Positions 23,897 to 34,698 are shown, counted from the stretch's first letter. The stretch: 64,000 bases of DNA from Agrobacterium tumefaciens (GCF_017726655.1 NZ_CP072309.1:248001-312000), one strand, 5' to 3'. Notes: generated by a model not told the origin, from the sequence alone. Made by a program: numbers and translations.

Positions 23897-25063
23897 ATGG
23901 ACATGCAGATCAGCCGCCAGCAGGCCGCCGGTGGTGCAAGCGGCCATCTAACCATCGATCTGGGCGCATTGCGCGATAACTATCTGACCCTTGCGGCGAT
24001 GGCACCAGCATCGCAGACGGCCGCCGTCGTGAAGGCCGATGCCTATGGCCTCGGCGCGGATATCGTCTCGCAGACCTTGTTCGAGGCGGGTTGCCGCAAT
24101 TTCTTTGTCGCCCATATCGACGAGGCGCTGGCACTCAGGCTCCGGCTTTCGGCCGAAGCACGGATTTTCGTCCTCAATGGTTTGCAGCCCGGCAACGAAA
24201 CCTCCTGCGCCGCCATGGCCATCACCCCGGTTTTGAATTCGCTGGAACAGATCGCCCAATGGTCGGACCATGCCAGAAAGCTTGGCAAGACGCTCAGCGC
24301 CGCCGTGCAGATCGATACCGGCATGTGCCGCCTTGGGCTCTCCCCCGAAGAGCTAGGAATCCTCTCCGCCCAGCCGCAGCTGCTCGATGGAATTGATACA
24401 GCCTTCGTCATGAGCCATCTCGCCTGTGCCGACGAGCCGGATCATGCTTCGAATGCCGCGCAGCTCGCCGTGATGCGCAAGGCCGCCACCGCCTTTTCTG
24501 ATACACTGGTGTGTTTTTCCAATTCGGGCGGCATTTTTCTCGGCAATGACTATCATAATGCTTTGCTGCGCCCCGGCATCGCGCTTTATGGCGGTGCGCC
24601 TTCCGCTGCCGGCCCCAACCCGATGAAGCCGGTCGTCCATCTCGATCTCGCCGTCATCCAGACCCGTACTGTTCCCGCCGGCTCGCTGGTCGGTTACGGC
24701 GGATCTTTTACGGCGAGCGGTCCGACACGGCTTGCGACCATCGCTGCCGGTTATGCCGATGGCTTGCCGCGTTCGCTCAGCAATCGCGGCGCCGCGTGGT
24801 ACAATGGCGTGCGCCTGCCAATTGCCGGGCGCGTTTCCATGGACAGCATCATTCTCGATATATCCGCCCTGCCCGAGGGAACATTGACGCAGGGCAGCCT
24901 CGTGCAGATGATCGGGCCGGATCAGACACTGGAAGACATCGCCGAGGATGCGGGCACGATTGCCTATGAGATTCTGACCGGCCTCGGTCGCCGTTACCGC
25001 CGCAGCTACATTCAGCCGGGCATGAGCCCGGCAACCGATTCCACATCAGCCTTTGACAAGTGA
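23897..25063 (+). CDS. dadX: Alanine racemase (catabolic, DadX-like)
   Basis: A PLP enzyme that interconverts L- and D-alanine. It has 388 residues. The PLP Lys is Lys46 in [15 protein letters not shown]. The substrate/PLP-site motifs [37 protein letters not shown] (with the catalytic Tyr of the partner site in the usual region) and [11 protein letters not shown] follow in order. An ATG at 23897 with GAGGGTG upstream is chosen; an ATG two codons later is possible. Only 7 bp separate it from dadA, so the pair converts L-alanine to D-alanine and then to pyruvate. Lrp-type regulation is likely from the divergent gene. Confidence 0.93.
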   Translation: MDMQISRQQAAGGASGHLTIDLGALRDNYLTLAAMAPASQTAAVVKADAYGLGADIVSQTLFEAGCRNFFVAHIDEALALRLRLSAEARIFVLNGLQPGNETSCAAMAITPVLNSLEQIAQWSDHARKLGKTLSAAVQIDTGMCRLGLSPEELGILSAQPQLLDGIDTAFVMSHLACADEPDHASNAAQLAVMRKAATAFSDTLVCFSNSGGIFLGNDYHNALLRPGIALYGGAPSAAGPNPMKPVVHLDLAVIQTRTVPAGSLVGYGGSFTASGPTRLATIAAGYADGLPRSLSNRGAAWYNGVRLPIAGRVSMDSIILDISALPEGTLTQGSLVQMIGPDQTLEDIAEDAGTIAYEILTGLGRRYRRSYIQPGMSPATDSTSAFDK

Positions 25064-25070
25064 GACGATC

Positions 25071-26327
25071 ATGAACGTCACTATCCTCGGAGCCGGCGTT
25101 GTCGGCGTGACCTCTGCCTGGTACCTGGCCAAAGCCGGACACAAGGTAACGGTGATCGACCGCCAGCCGGCTGCGGCGCTGGAAACCAGTTTCGCCAATG
25201 CGGGCGAAGTGTCGCCCGGTTATTCCTCGCCATGGGCGGCGCCCGGCATTCCGGTTAAGGCCATGAAGTGGCTGTTCATGAAGCACGCACCGCTCATCAT
25301 CCGGCCGACGGCGGATCCCGCCGCCTGGCGCTGGATGAGCCAGATGCTACGCAACTGCACCTCGGCGCGTTATGCCATCAACAAGAGCCGCATGGTGCGC
25401 GTTGCCGAATATAGCCGTGATTGCCTGATGGCGCTTCGCGAAGAAACTGGCATCGACTATGACCAGCGCATGCAAGGGACCCTCGAAGTATTCCGCACCC
25501 AGAAGCAGTTTGATGCCATCGGCAAGGATGTGGACGTACTGACGGCGGGCGGCGTGCCGTTCGAGATTCTCGACCGCGATGGCTGCGCCGCCATAGAGCC
25601 CGGGCTCGCACCCGCCAAGGAGAAGATCGTCGGGGGCCTGCGACTGCCCGGCGACGAAACCGGCGATTGCTTCATGTTCACGACGGAACTTGCCCGCATG
25701 GCCGAAGAAGCGGGCGTCACCTTCCTTTACGACACCGGCATCATGCGGCCGATTGTTGAGGGCGGTCGCATCACGGCCGTAGAGACCACACGCGGCCTGA
25801 TGGAGGCCGATATCTTCGTCGCGGCACTCGGCAGCTACTCTCCGCAGTTCGTGAAGCAGCTCGGCATCACTTTGCCGGTCTATCCGGTGAAGGGCTATTC
25901 CATCACTGTTCCGATCGTCAATGAAGCGCGGGCTCCCGTCTCGACGGTCATGGACGAAACGTTCAAGGTCGCGATTACCCGTCTCGGCTCTCGGATCCGC
26001 GCCGGCGGCATGGCGGAAATCGCGGGTTTCAGCAAGGATTTGCCGGCAGCACGCCAGGAAACGCTGGCCCACTCCGTCGAAGACCTGTTCGGCGGTGCGG
26101 GTGATCAGAGCCAGGCGAAGTTCTGGTGCGGCCTGCGCCCGATGACGCCCGACGGTACGCCGGTCATCGGCGCCACTCGCTACAGCAATCTTTATCTCAA
26201 CACCGGTCACGGCACGCTCGGCTGGACAATGTCCTGTGGCTCGGCCCGTGTTCTGGCTGACCTCATCAGTGGTGAAAAGCCGGAAATCGACACCCACGAC
26301 CTTGCCATCAGCCGTTACGCTGCCTGA
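25071..26327 (+). CDS. dadA: D-amino acid dehydrogenase small subunit-like (DadA)
   Basis: An FAD-dependent, membrane-associated dehydrogenase that oxidises D-alanine and other D-amino acids to 2-oxo acids and ammonia. It has 418 residues from the ATG at 25071. The FAD-binding beta-alpha-beta motif opens the protein ([17 protein letters not shown]). Family landmarks follow: [46 protein letters not shown], and the C-terminal [34 protein letters not shown]. Length equals that of typical DadA. It follows dadX by 7 bp. A 9-bp-class hairpin lies between it and the convergent GntR gene. Confidence 0.95.
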   Translation: MNVTILGAGVVGVTSAWYLAKAGHKVTVIDRQPAAALETSFANAGEVSPGYSSPWAAPGIPVKAMKWLFMKHAPLIIRPTADPAAWRWMSQMLRNCTSARYAINKSRMVRVAEYSRDCLMALREETGIDYDQRMQGTLEVFRTQKQFDAIGKDVDVLTAGGVPFEILDRDGCAAIEPGLAPAKEKIVGGLRLPGDETGDCFMFTTELARMAEEAGVTFLYDTGIMRPIVEGGRITAVETTRGLMEADIFVAALGSYSPQFVKQLGITLPVYPVKGYSITVPIVNEARAPVSTVMDETFKVAITRLGSRIRAGGMAEIAGFSKDLPAARQETLAHSVEDLFGGAGDQSQAKFWCGLRPMTPDGTPVIGATRYSNLYLNTGHGTLGWTMSCGSARVLADLISGEKPEIDTHDLAISRYAA

Positions 26328-26345
26328 GCGCAATGCAAAAGCCCT

Positions 26346-26366
26346 ATCCCGCCGGCAAGGCGGGAT
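26346..26366. terminator. 8-bp hairpin ATCCCGCC-GGCAA-GGCGGGAT between convergent dadA and GntR gene
   Basis: A perfect 8-bp stem with a 5-nt loop starts 18 bp after the dadA stop and ends 9 bp before the end of the convergent regulator gene. There is no T tract, so factor-independent termination is only possible, not shown. Confidence 0.4.
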
Positions 26367-26375
26367 GGACAGCGA

Positions 26376-27086
26376 TCAAAGAGCCAATGCGTCCCTGAGC
26401 GCCAGCCCTTCCTTCATGCGAAGGTCGAGATCGGCTTCGATGTGGTCGAGGTGCCGCAGCATCAGCGCACGGGCTTTTGCCGCATCCTTCGCCTCCAGCG
26501 CATCCAGTAGGTCGGCGTGGTCATTATGGCCGCAGCTCGAAACACCAGACCGACCGTAAAGCGCGATGACCAGCGACGAACGGGCGACCAACTCATCCAT
26601 GAATTTTTCGAGGATGGCGTTGCCGGCAAGCGAGGCGAGCATCAGATGAAAATCACCGGATGCCTTGATTTCCGCACGCCTTGCGCTTGGCCCGCGCTCA
26701 TGCTGATGGCGGCTTTCCTCGACAAGGTGCTCCCTCAGACGCTTCACCGCCGCAGGTGTGATCTTTTCGATTGCCGCGTCCACGACGCCGGGCTCGATCA
26801 GCCGGCGCGAGGCAAAAACCTGCCGCGCCTCATCTGGGGTGGGATTGGAAACGAAGGCGCCGCGATTACGCTCCGTCTTCACCAGCCCTTCGTAAGCCAG
26901 CATCTGAAGCGCTGCGCGCACGACCGTGCGGCTGACATCGAAGAGCGTTCCAACCTCGGCTTCCGACAACTTCGTTCCGGGAGACAGGCGCCGGTCGACA
27001 ATGGCGTCCCGAAGCGTGTCGCGGATGGCCTGCGCGCGATCCTCATGCGAACTGTCCGGATTGAATGATATGTGGGAAAGGCTCAT
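26376..27086 (-). CDS. GntR-family regulator, FadR (FCD) subfamily
   Basis: A DNA-binding regulator of 236 residues. I use the ATG at 27086 (MSLSHISFN) with an AGGA site; the frame stays open 30 codons upstream but that region has no typical start. Residues about 15-80 are the winged helix (RLSPGTKLSEAEVGTLFDVSRTVVRAALQMLAYEGLVKTERNRGAFV). The FCD all-helical effector domain follows (ARQVFASRRLIEPGVVDAAIEKI, FHLMLASLAGNAILEKFMDEL, HNDHADLLDALEAKDAAKARALMLRHLDHIEADL) with the His/Asp metal-ligand pattern of the family. It is convergent to dadA, so dadXA is not an obvious target. Function unknown beyond the family. Confidence 0.88.
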   Translation of the reverse strand: MSLSHISFNPDSSHEDRAQAIRDTLRDAIVDRRLSPGTKLSEAEVGTLFDVSRTVVRAALQMLAYEGLVKTERNRGAFVSNPTPDEARQVFASRRLIEPGVVDAAIEKITPAAVKRLREHLVEESRHQHERGPSARRAEIKASGDFHLMLASLAGNAILEKFMDELVARSSLVIALYGRSGVSSCGHNDHADLLDALEAKDAAKARALMLRHLDHIEADLDLRMKEGLALRDALAL

Positions 27087-27265
27087 CTCTGCGTCCTGTT
27101 GCACCTTGAGTTCTAGCGCGAAGTTCGGCGCGCGCAAACAGGAATTGCGGAGCGCCGCCGCTCCGCCACAATTCATTCAGCATCCGTTCAGCAGCCAGCC
27201 TGTAATTCCTTAACCATCGAATTTGCAACTGGCAGCGTCCTGCCACTTGGATGGAAGAACAAACC

Positions 27266-27778
27266 ATGTCGTCCTTTGCAGCTAAAACAATTCTGACAAT
27301 TGCCGTCGCCGCCGCCACGATCGTTCCCCTGAGCAGCGCTTCCGCCGGAGACTGGGACCGCCATGATCGCCGCGATGCTGCCCTTCTCGGCGGCGTGCTC
27401 GGCCTCGCCGCTGGTGTCGCCGTCGGTTCCGCATTGTCCCGCCCCGCACCGGTCGATGACGAGCGCGTCTATATCGACCCGCCGCGTCGCTACGAGCCGA
27501 GCTACGTCTATGAAGAGCCGGATTATCGTTATTACCGGCCGCAACCGCAGCCGGTTTACCGCCCCGCTCCGGTCTATCGCCCGGCACCGGTTTACCGTGC
27601 GCAGCCGGTCTACGACACCAATCCCGGTTACTACCAGCCGCGCCGCACGTACCGTACCATCGAGCCGTGGACGAACGCTTGGTACGACTATTGCTCGCAG
27701 CGGTATCGCAGCTTCAATTCCCGCTCCGGCACCTATGTCGGCAATGACGGTCAGCGTCATTTCTGCGTAGCGGGCTGA
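27266..27778 (+). CDS. BA14K-family secreted protein
   Basis: A small exported protein of the BA14K family (named after a Brucella immunoreactive protein). It has 170 residues from the ATG at 27266, preceded by GGAAG. Residues 1-27 form a signal peptide (ending SSASAGDW). A Gly/Ala-rich hydrophobic stretch follows (LLGGVLGLAAGVAVGSAL, about 38-56), then a Tyr/Pro/Arg-rich repeat region with PVYRPAP units (about 90-125). The C-terminal BA14K motif is WYDYCSQRYRSFNSRSGTYVGNDGQRHFC. Role unknown; related proteins have been linked to the cell envelope. A strong terminator follows. Confidence 0.88.
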   Translation: MSSFAAKTILTIAVAAATIVPLSSASAGDWDRHDRRDAALLGGVLGLAAGVAVGSALSRPAPVDDERVYIDPPRRYEPSYVYEEPDYRYYRPQPQPVYRPAPVYRPAPVYRAQPVYDTNPGYYQPRRTYRTIEPWTNAWYDYCSQRYRSFNSRSGTYVGNDGQRHFCVAG

Positions 27779-27815
27779 TCAAAGACATTTCGACGCCTTC
27801 AGTGTCTTCTTTTTT

Positions 27816-27848
27816 AAAGCCGCGGGCGGAAACCTCCGCGGCTTTTTC
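27816..27848. terminator. Rho-independent terminator after BA14K gene
   Basis: AAAGCCGCGG (27816-27825), a 10-nt loop and CCGCGGCTTT (27836-27845) form a perfect 10-bp stem that runs into TTTTT on the plus strand, with a matching A-rich 5' side. It can serve the BA14K gene and, from the other strand, the end of dctD. Confidence 0.85.
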
Positions 27849-27866
27849 ATGAGCACAGCATACTGC

Positions 27867-29231
27867 CTACACTGCACCGCTCTTCACATAATCGCCGCGG
27901 TTGATGCCGTGACGTTGCAGCTTGTCGTAGAAGGTCTTTCGGGCGATGCCGAGCGTCGCGATGGTTTCCGCCACGTCGCCATTGGCCTGTTCCAGCGTTT
28001 CACGAATGATCCGCGCTTCGATCTCGTCCATGCGCTCCGGCAGGGTGCCGGAGGAAGGCAGAGCAGCTTGTGATGCAGGAGCTCCGACTGGGCCCGTCTC
28101 CAGCCCCAGCACCACCCTTTCGGCAAAGTGCCCGAGTTCGCGCACATTGCCCGGCCAATCATGGTCATTCAGGTGACGCGAGATAGCAGCGCCGATCTGC
28201 GGCACCGGCATGTTGAAGCGGTTCGCAGCTTTGGCAACAAAATGCGAGAACAGCAAAGGGATATCCGGCTTTCGTTCGCGCAATGGCGGGATCGAAAGCG
28301 TGACGACGTTCAAACGGTAATAGAGGTCTTCACGGAAGGTGCCCCGCTCGGCGGGATCGCCAAGATCGACCTTCGCGGCTGCCACGACACGAATATCAAC
28401 CGGCCGTTCGTCATTCGACCCCAGCGGCGAAACTTCCCGCATTTCAAGCACGCGCAGCATCTTCACCTGCACGGCGAGCGGCATGCTTTCAATCTCGTCC
28501 AGAAAGAGCGTTCCGCCGCTCGAATGTTCGATACGCCCGACCCGCTTTTTCTGAGCGCCGGTAAAAGCGCCCGCCTCGTGGCCAAAAAGCTCGCTTTCGA
28601 TCACCGTTTCCGGCAATGCGCCACAATTCAGCGCCACGAAATTTCCCTTAGCGCGCTTCTTGCTCCACCGGTGAAGCGCCGTCGCGACCACTTCCTTGCC
28701 GCTGCCCGTTTCGCCTGCCACCAGCACATCCACATCCGTATCGGCAATGTGGCGCAGCGTCGTGCGCAGGCGTTCCATGGCTGGCGTCTGGCCAATCAGA
28801 GGAAGGTCGTCCTCAGCCTGCCCCGCCGCCCGGCGAAGCGCGCGGTTCTCCAGCACGAGACGGCGCTTTTCCAGAGCCCTGCGTGCGCTTTCAACCATAC
28901 GTTCGGCGGGAAAGGGCTTTGCAATGAAGTCGTAAGCGCCGTTATGAAGTGCATCGACGGCCATTGGCACTTCCCCATGGCCGGTGATGAGGATGACGGG
29001 CAGATCCGCATCAATCTTGCGGACATGATCGAAGAACTCGAGCCCCGTCATGCCCGGCATCCGCACGTCCGATATGATGACGCCATCGAAATCGTCGTTC
29101 AACGCCGCGAGCGCCTGCTCGGCGCGGGGAAAAGACGTGACGGACAGTCCGTCCAGCTCCAGCGTCTGGACCATGGCTTTTCTCAGCTGGGAGTCATCAT
29201 CAACCAGGAATATGGTTCCAGTCGTCGTCAT
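27867..29231 (-). CDS. dctD: C4-dicarboxylate sigma-54 response regulator
   Basis: An NtrC-type activator that, when phosphorylated by DctB, drives dctA from a sigma-54 promoter. It has 454 residues: a receiver domain (1-120) with Asp55 in [10 protein letters not shown], then an AAA+ domain with Walker A GETGSGKE, the sigma-54 contact GAFTGA, and Walker [15 protein letters not shown] Fis-type HTH lies at the C-terminus ([31 protein letters not shown]). It is immediately downstream of dctB (1 bp apart). The -24/-12 promoter and two matching inverted repeats before dctA support its function as DctD. Confidence 0.94.
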   Translation of the reverse strand: MTTTGTIFLVDDDSQLRKAMVQTLELDGLSVTSFPRAEQALAALNDDFDGVIISDVRMPGMTGLEFFDHVRKIDADLPVILITGHGEVPMAVDALHNGAYDFIAKPFPAERMVESARRALEKRRLVLENRALRRAAGQAEDDLPLIGQTPAMERLRTTLRHIADTDVDVLVAGETGSGKEVVATALHRWSKKRAKGNFVALNCGALPETVIESELFGHEAGAFTGAQKKRVGRIEHSSGGTLFLDEIESMPLAVQVKMLRVLEMREVSPLGSNDERPVDIRVVAAAKVDLGDPAERGTFREDLYYRLNVVTLSIPPLRERKPDIPLLFSHFVAKAANRFNMPVPQIGAAISRHLNDHDWPGNVRELGHFAERVVLGLETGPVGAPASQAALPSSGTLPERMDEIEARIIRETLEQANGDVAETIATLGIARKTFYDKLQRHGINRGDYVKSGAV

Positions 29232-29232
29232 G

Positions 29233-31071
29233 TCATGCTCGCTTCAGAAATACGGAAAAACAGGTGCCCGCCTCGCCGCTTGCCACCTCGATCCGCCCGC
29301 CGTAATCGGACGCAATATCGTTCGAGATGACGAGACCAAGGCCAAGGCCGCCTTCCTTGGATGTATTGAAGGGGGAAAACAGCTGGGCGCGGATGGCGTC
29401 GGGAATGCCGGTGCCATTGTCGCTGACAGAAATTACGATCCTCTCGCCTTCCTCACGTACACGCACCTCAACTCTCGATTTTTCAATTGTTTCCGCGGCT
29501 TCGAGCGCGTTCTGCAACAGGTTGATCAGGATCTGTTCAAGCCGGATGCGGCTGCCCAAAACCATCAAATCCTGATCCGGCAACACGATATCAAGAGCAT
29601 CCATCTGACCGGAAAAACGGCTGCGCAACAGCACGACAGCGCCTTCGATGACTGACCTGACACTCACGGGCTCGGCAGCGGTACGCCCCTTGCGCGCAAG
29701 GATTTTCAGATCGGTGGTTATGGTGCCAATACGCTCGGTCAGGGCCGCAATATCCTCAAGGTTTTCGGTAACCTCCGCGAGACGATCACGCTTGAGCAGG
29801 GTCCGCGCATTGTCGGCAAAGGCGCGGATCGTGGCGACTGGCTGGTTGATCTCATGCGCCACACCCGCTGCCACCTGTCCGAGGATGGAAAGGCGGTTGG
29901 CCTGCACCAGTTCATGCTGCACATTGCGCAGTTCGCCGGTGGTTTTCTGGTGAAGGGCGATTTCCGCCTGCAAGTGGTCGCGTGTCTTCGTCAGATCGCG
30001 GGTCCGCTCCTGCACCTTCATTTCGAGTTCCAGACGGGCTCGTTGCTCCTCTTCCTTTTCCCTTAGCGCCTTATGCCTGCGCCATAGCCACAAAGCGGAG
30101 ATCGCCACGAGCGGCATCAACGTCGCCAGCGCCACCACCCTGCCCTCCCTTATGGACGCATTGAGCGCCGGCGCGACTGGCTGAAGATAATGCAGCGTCC
30201 ACGACGTCGTTGGAACGGGAACTTCCAGGCGCAGGTAATCGCCGCGCTCTTTCACCGGCGCATCAACGTGGATGAGAGGAATTGCCTCGCCAGAGCGTCG
30301 CGCCGCCCGAAAAGGAAGGGTGGAGAGCGTCTCATTGCCGAATTGAAGGCTCTCGGAGATGATTTTTCGCCGCGCCTCATCGATTGGCGACACGGTCCTG
30401 AACCGCCATTCCGGCACGCTGGTCATCAGCACGACGCCGTTCCTGTCAACGACATAGACCGGCTTGCCGCCGATGTTCCAGTCCGTTTCAAGCCGATTGA
30501 ACTCGACCTTGGCGATGACGACACCAAGCGCGCGACCATCCGCAGCATCGATGCGGCGGGAAATATAGAGCCCGGGCCGGCGGCTGACATTTCCGAGCGC
30601 GTAATGTTCGGACATGCCATCCTTCATTGCCTGCCGGAAGTACTCGCGGAAGGCATAGTTTGAGCCGACGAAACTATCCGCCTCCCGCCAGTTGCTCGAG
30701 GCTATGGTCAAGCCCGTCGGTCCGGTGACATAGATGACCGATGCTTGCGTGCCTTCGATCAGCCCCTCCAGCTTTTTATTCAGCCGATCGAGTGCGGGCG
30801 GACCACCGCCATCAAGTGCCGCAGCAATATCAGGATCACCCGATAAGACCAGCGGAATGGCGCGCGGCCGCTCCAGTGCAACATTCAAAAGCGCGATCTT
30901 CAGCTCCGCATCGGTCGCCGCTTCGGAACCCGCCTTGCGAAGGGCCTGATTGCGGGCGATATCATCGGCGACAAGCAGCACACCAAGACCGACGAGCAAC
31001 CAGAGGCCGGCCAGCGCCAGCCACTGTGCCTGCCGCCTGGCGCGGGAATTCAGGGTGCGGTTCTCGGTCAT
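29233..31071 (-). CDS. dctB: C4-dicarboxylate sensor histidine kinase
   Basis: A membrane sensor of succinate, malate and fumarate that phosphorylates DctD. I use the ATG at 31071 (MTENRTLNS; 612 residues). A TM helix at about 16-36, a periplasmic double-PAS (sCache) domain of about 260 residues, a second TM near 300-320, a coiled-coil stretch ([26 protein letters not shown]), a HisKA domain with [16 protein letters not shown], and a HATPase domain with DNGTGIP and [13 protein letters not shown] follow in order. This is the canonical DctB layout and size. One bp before dctD. Its start lies 8 bp from the first DctD-type repeat, so autoregulation by DctD is possible. Confidence 0.93.
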   Translation of the reverse strand: MTENRTLNSRARRQAQWLALAGLWLLVGLGVLLVADDIARNQALRKAGSEAATDAELKIALLNVALERPRAIPLVLSGDPDIAAALDGGGPPALDRLNKKLEGLIEGTQASVIYVTGPTGLTIASSNWREADSFVGSNYAFREYFRQAMKDGMSEHYALGNVSRRPGLYISRRIDAADGRALGVVIAKVEFNRLETDWNIGGKPVYVVDRNGVVLMTSVPEWRFRTVSPIDEARRKIISESLQFGNETLSTLPFRAARRSGEAIPLIHVDAPVKERGDYLRLEVPVPTTSWTLHYLQPVAPALNASIREGRVVALATLMPLVAISALWLWRRHKALREKEEEQRARLELEMKVQERTRDLTKTRDHLQAEIALHQKTTGELRNVQHELVQANRLSILGQVAAGVAHEINQPVATIRAFADNARTLLKRDRLAEVTENLEDIAALTERIGTITTDLKILARKGRTAAEPVSVRSVIEGAVVLLRSRFSGQMDALDIVLPDQDLMVLGSRIRLEQILINLLQNALEAAETIEKSRVEVRVREEGERIVISVSDNGTGIPDAIRAQLFSPFNTSKEGGLGLGLVISNDIASDYGGRIEVASGEAGTCFSVFLKRA

Positions 31072-31078
31072 GGCCTTA

Positions 31079-31131
31079 TTGTGCGGATTCACACACAGGC
31101 CGCAAGCATTTTTGTCCGGGATTCCGCACAA
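31079..31131 (+). promoter_or_regulatory. Two DctD-type upstream activating sites
   Basis: Site 2 (31112-31131) is TTGTCCGG-GATT-CCGCACAA, an inverted repeat with 7 of 8 pairs matching. Site 1 (31079-31098) begins TTGTGCGG-ATTC and has a weaker right arm. They lie about 73-125 bp upstream of the -24/-12 promoter, a typical place for tandem DctD sites. Confidence 0.7.
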
Positions 31132-31203
31132 ACGGTCAAGCACTCCCAAAGCCTGAATAAAAACTACTATTTAAATCAGTCAGTTGCGGCAAATAATCAA
31201 GTC

Positions 31204-31219
31204 TGGCATGCGTATTGCA
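31204..31219 (+). promoter_or_regulatory. Sigma-54 (-24/-12) promoter of dctA
   Basis: TGGCATGCGTATTGCA has the invariant GG and GC exactly 10 bp apart and matches the TGGCAC-N5-TTGCA consensus at nearly all positions. It lies 88 bp before the dctA ATG and downstream of the DctD-type repeats. Confidence 0.9.
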
Positions 31220-31307
31220 CATGACTCCTCAATCGGCGCGAAGCCGTCAACGACACGGCGATCCCGGGAGGCCAATCAAGGCAGGGTGAGGCCGAGGAGG
31301 AAAAAAC

Positions 31308-32654
31308 ATGATCGATACGACAGCCGTGGCCGCGGGCCACGCCAAACTGCCATTTTACAAGCACCTGTATTTCCAGGTTCTCGTGGCCATCATCGCCGGT
31401 ATCGCGCTCGGCCATTTCTATCCGGCCTTCGGTGAAGAGCTGAAGCCGCTCGGCGACGGCTTCATCCGCCTCGTCAAGATGATCATCGCACCGGTGATCT
31501 TCCTCACCGTCGCAACCGGTATTGCCGGCATGAACGACATGAAGAAGGTCGGACGTGTGGCCGGCAAAGCCATGATCTACTTTCTGGTCTTCTCCACCCT
31601 TGCGCTCATCGTTGGCCTCATCGTCGCCAACACCGTGCAGCCCGGCGCCGGTATGAACATCGATCCGGCCACGCTGGATGCCAAGGCCGTCGCGACCTAC
31701 GCCGACAAAGCCCATGAGCAGACGATTACCGGCTTCCTGATGAACATCATCCCGACGACCATCGTGGGTGCTTTCGCCAGCGGCGATATCCTGCAGGTGC
31801 TGTTCTTCTCGGTGCTCTTCGGCATCGCGCTCGGCGTCGTCGGCGAGAAGGGTAAGCCCGTCACCGATTTCATGCATGCCCTGATGTATCCGATCTTCAA
31901 GCTGGTTGCGATCCTGATGAAGGCCGCCCCCATCGGCGCTTTCGGCGCGATGGCCTTCACCATCGGTAAATACGGCATCTCGTCCGTCACCAACCTTGCG
32001 ATGCTGATCGGCACCTTCTACGTCACGTCTTTCCTGTTCGTGTTCGTGGTCCTCGGCGCTGTCTGCCGTTACAACGGGTTCTCCATCGTTGCGCTCATCC
32101 GCTATATCAAGGAAGAACTGCTGCTGGTTCTCGGTACCTCGTCTTCCGAGGCTGCCCTGCCCGGCCTGATGAGCAAGATGGAAAAGGCCGGCTGCAAGCG
32201 CTCCGTCGTCGGTCTCGTCATCCCCACCGGTTACTCTTTCAACCTTGACGGCACCAACATCTACATGACGCTGGCAGCCCTCTTCATCGCGCAGGCAACC
32301 GGCATTCATCTCTCCTTCGGTGAACAGATCCTGCTGCTTCTGGTCGCCATGCTCTCCTCCAAGGGCGCGGCCGGCATCACCGGTGCGGGCTTCATCACGC
32401 TTGCGGCAACGCTCTCCGTCGTGCCTTCCGTTCCGGTTGCCGGTATGGCGCTGATCCTCGGCATCGACCGCTTCATGTCCGAGTGCCGCGCGCTGACCAA
32501 CTTCGTCGGCAATGCGGTCGCCACCATCGTCGTCGCCCGCTGGGAAGGCGAACTGGATCAGGACCAGCTTGCCCGCGTTCTGAGCGGCAAGGAAGAATTC
32601 ACCGGCATCGCCGATGTGGATCAGCTCCCGGCTTCTGTGCAGCCGGCAGAGTAA
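31308..32654 (+). CDS. dctA: C4-dicarboxylate transporter DctA
   Basis: A sodium- or proton-coupled inner-membrane symporter for succinate, fumarate and malate, of the DAACS (glutamate transporter-like) family. It has 448 residues and about eight TM helices plus two re-entrant loops. Signature segments are [18 protein letters not shown] (serine-rich hairpin HP1), [23 protein letters not shown] (TM7 with NxDGT), and [20 protein letters not shown] (HP2). A GAGGAGG ribosome site precedes the ATG. Expression by DctB/DctD and sigma-54 is indicated by the upstream sites. In rhizobia this transporter feeds growth on plant-derived dicarboxylates. Confidence 0.97.
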   Translation: MIDTTAVAAGHAKLPFYKHLYFQVLVAIIAGIALGHFYPAFGEELKPLGDGFIRLVKMIIAPVIFLTVATGIAGMNDMKKVGRVAGKAMIYFLVFSTLALIVGLIVANTVQPGAGMNIDPATLDAKAVATYADKAHEQTITGFLMNIIPTTIVGAFASGDILQVLFFSVLFGIALGVVGEKGKPVTDFMHALMYPIFKLVAILMKAAPIGAFGAMAFTIGKYGISSVTNLAMLIGTFYVTSFLFVFVVLGAVCRYNGFSIVALIRYIKEELLLVLGTSSSEAALPGLMSKMEKAGCKRSVVGLVIPTGYSFNLDGTNIYMTLAALFIAQATGIHLSFGEQILLLLVAMLSSKGAAGITGAGFITLAATLSVVPSVPVAGMALILGIDRFMSECRALTNFVGNAVATIVVARWEGELDQDQLARVLSGKEEFTGIADVDQLPASVQPAE

Positions 32655-32707
32655 TACGACCTCCCAAGGTCCTGCCTGTGCCGGCTCGTCCGGGCAGGCA
32701 TTGCATG

Positions 32708-32741
32708 AAGGCCGACGCATCGCCTCGATGCGTCGGCCTTT
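32708..32741 (+). terminator. Rho-independent terminator after dctA
   Basis: AAGGCCGACGCATCG and CGATGCGTCGGCCTT form a perfect 15-bp stem with a 3-nt loop, followed by TTGTCGTTT. It begins 53 bp after the dctA stop. Confidence 0.85.
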
Positions 32742-32833
32742 GTCGTTTGCGCAACGACCTAAAAATGGTTTTATCGGACACACAGTGAGATTGGCCACAT
32801 CGGCATAAAACCGTTTTGACGAGAGTAGCGCTT

Positions 32834-33271
32834 ATGAGAAACATTTTTCTGGCATGGCAATTCTGGGCCTTGTTATCGGCGGCCTTCGCGGCCCTCACTG
32901 CCATTTTCGCCAAAATTGGCATCGAGAATGTCAATTCTGATTTCGCCACGTTTATCCGCACCATGGTCATTCTCGCTGCCGCCGGCTTGATGGTCTACGT
33001 CACCGGCAACTGGCAACAGCCTTCCACCATCTCCGGCAAAACCTGGATTTTCCTAGTCCTGTCAGGCCTGGCGACGGGCGCATCCTGGATATGCTATTTC
33101 CGGGCGCTGAAAATCGGCGATGCCGCCCGCGTTGCGCCCATAGATAAGCTGAGCGTCGTCTTCGTCGCGGTTTTTGCAGTGCTGTTTCTGGGCGAAAAGC
33201 TCTCGCTGCCGAATTGGCTCGGCGTGGTGCTGATCGCCTGCGGCGCGGTTCTTGTCGCGTACCGCGGCTAG
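32834..33271 (+). CDS. Single-domain EamA (DMT superfamily) transporter
   Basis: An inner-membrane transporter of 145 residues with about five TM helices, one EamA repeat instead of the usual two. It starts MRNIFLAWQFWALLSAAFAALTAIFAKIGIENV and carries the family features RTMVILAAAG, SWICYFRALKIGDAARVAPIDKLSVVFVAVFAVLFLGEKL. I use the ATG at 32834 rather than an in-frame TTG six codons upstream. Such half-size members are thought to work as dimers. Substrate unknown. It stands alone: a strong dctA terminator precedes it and a hairpin overlapping its stop follows. Confidence 0.85.
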   Translation: MRNIFLAWQFWALLSAAFAALTAIFAKIGIENVNSDFATFIRTMVILAAAGLMVYVTGNWQQPSTISGKTWIFLVLSGLATGASWICYFRALKIGDAARVAPIDKLSVVFVAVFAVLFLGEKLSLPNWLGVVLIACGAVLVAYRG

Positions 33272-33300
33272 TGTCGGCCCTAATGGAGCGACCGACACTA
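33269..33300. terminator. Hairpin TAGTGTCGG-N14-CCGACACTA between convergent EamA and aminotransferase genes
   Basis: A perfect 9-bp stem with a 14-nt loop begins in the EamA stop codon and ends 10 bp before the aminotransferase stop. It is well placed to end transcription in both directions, but has no T tract. Confidence 0.4.
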
Positions 33301-33310
33301 CGCTCAAGTA

Positions 33311-34663
33311 TCAGCCCCGGGCCTGCAATGCCTTGTCAAGACCGCGCCTCACCCCGGAAAACAGCTCATCCAGCTGCTCGGCCGTGATGATCAGCGGCGG
33401 GCAGAAGCAGATGGATTCGCCAATAGGCCGGGTAATGACGCCTTCGCTTTCGATAGCGGCGGCCAGCGCAAGCGTTGTGTCGCCCGGCTTCATGCCCTCC
33501 CACGGCTTCACTTCCAGCGCACCGATAAGGCCTATGCCGCGCGAGGAATGGATGAGCGGATGATCGGCAAGAGCCTTCAGATGATCGAGAAACTTTCCTT
33601 CCAGGCGCGCGACATTGCCGACCAGATCGCGCTCCTGAATGATCTTCAGGTTCTCAAGGCCCACTGCAGTCGCAACCGGATGGCCGGAGGCGGTGTAACC
33701 GTGGCCGAAAGAGCCGATCCGGTCTGATTCATCGGCGATCGGCTGATAGAAATCATCGTTCATGATGATGGCCGAGAGCGGCATATAGGATGACGAAATC
33801 TGCTTTGAGACGACAAGCACGTCGGGTTTGATGTCGTAGGTCTCGCAGGCAAACATCTTGCCGGTACGGCCAAAACCACAGATGACCTCATCAACCACCA
33901 GCAGGATGTCATACTTTTTCAGGATCGCCTGCACGCCTTCCCAATATCCTTCGGGCGGCAAGAGAACGCCACCCGCGCCCATGACAGGTTCACCCCAGAA
34001 GGCGGCGATGGTCTCGGGACCTTCGCGGAGGATCAGGTCTTCCAGTTCCCCAAGAATACGCGCGGTGAAGTCTGCCTCGCTTTCCCCATCCTTTCCAAAG
34101 TGGACATAGGAGGGGCAGGCCGTATGCAGCATGCGGTCCAGCGGCAGGTCAAAGCTCTCATGATTGCGCGGCAGACCGGTGATAGAGGCCGACGCGATGG
34201 TTACCCCATGATAGCCCTTGATGCGGCCGATGATCTTTTTCTTGTCCTTTTTGCCAAGCGCATTCGAGCGATACCAGACCATTTTGGCGACAAGGTCGTT
34301 GGCCTCCGAGCCGGAGGAGGTGAAATGCACCTTCGACATGGGCACAGGCGCAAGCTTGATCAGCAGTTCCGCCAGATCGACGGACGGGCCATGGGTCTTG
34401 TAGGAGAAGGTGTGGTAATAGGGCAGCTTCTGCATCTGCTTCGTTGCCGCATCAACCAGCCGCTTTTCGCCGAAACCGAGCGCTACCGACCACAGCCCTG
34501 CCATCGCCTCGATATAGCGCTTGCCGCTGCTGTCGGTCACATAGACGCCCTCGCCGCTTTCGATCACCAGACCGCCGGTCTTTTCGAATTTGCGCAGGTT
34601 GACGTTCGGGTGCATCTGATAGGCGATATCGCGTGCCTCGACGGAATTCGGCAGGATGGTCAT
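33311..34663 (-). CDS. Class III aminotransferase (omega-amino acid/amine:pyruvate type)
   Basis: A PLP-dependent omega-transaminase of 450 residues. Landmarks are HPNVNLRKFEKTGGLVIESGEGVYV, a substrate-gate region MAGLWSVALGFGEKRL, TSSGSEANDLVAKMVWYR (PLP phosphate), GYHGVTIASASITG, AFWGEPVMGAGGV, LVVDEVICGFGRTGKMF (the Asp that pairs with the pyridine ring), and the Schiff-base Lys near residue 290 in VVSKQISSSYMPLSA. These match enzymes that move amino groups from amines or beta-alanine-like donors to pyruvate. It is followed downstream by nothing co-directional and preceded by an SDR gene 35 bp away on the same strand, which could process the aldehyde or keto product. Exact substrate unknown. 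Confidence 0.9.
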   Translation of the reverse strand: MTILPNSVEARDIAYQMHPNVNLRKFEKTGGLVIESGEGVYVTDSSGKRYIEAMAGLWSVALGFGEKRLVDAATKQMQKLPYYHTFSYKTHGPSVDLAELLIKLAPVPMSKVHFTSSGSEANDLVAKMVWYRSNALGKKDKKKIIGRIKGYHGVTIASASITGLPRNHESFDLPLDRMLHTACPSYVHFGKDGESEADFTARILGELEDLILREGPETIAAFWGEPVMGAGGVLLPPEGYWEGVQAILKKYDILLVVDEVICGFGRTGKMFACETYDIKPDVLVVSKQISSSYMPLSAIIMNDDFYQPIADESDRIGSFGHGYTASGHPVATAVGLENLKIIQERDLVGNVARLEGKFLDHLKALADHPLIHSSRGIGLIGALEVKPWEGMKPGDTTLALAAAIESEGVITRPIGESICFCPPLIITAEQLDELFSGVRRGLDKALQARG

Positions 34664-34698
34664 CGATGAGGGCTCCGTTTCGGTTGATGTCCAAGGCG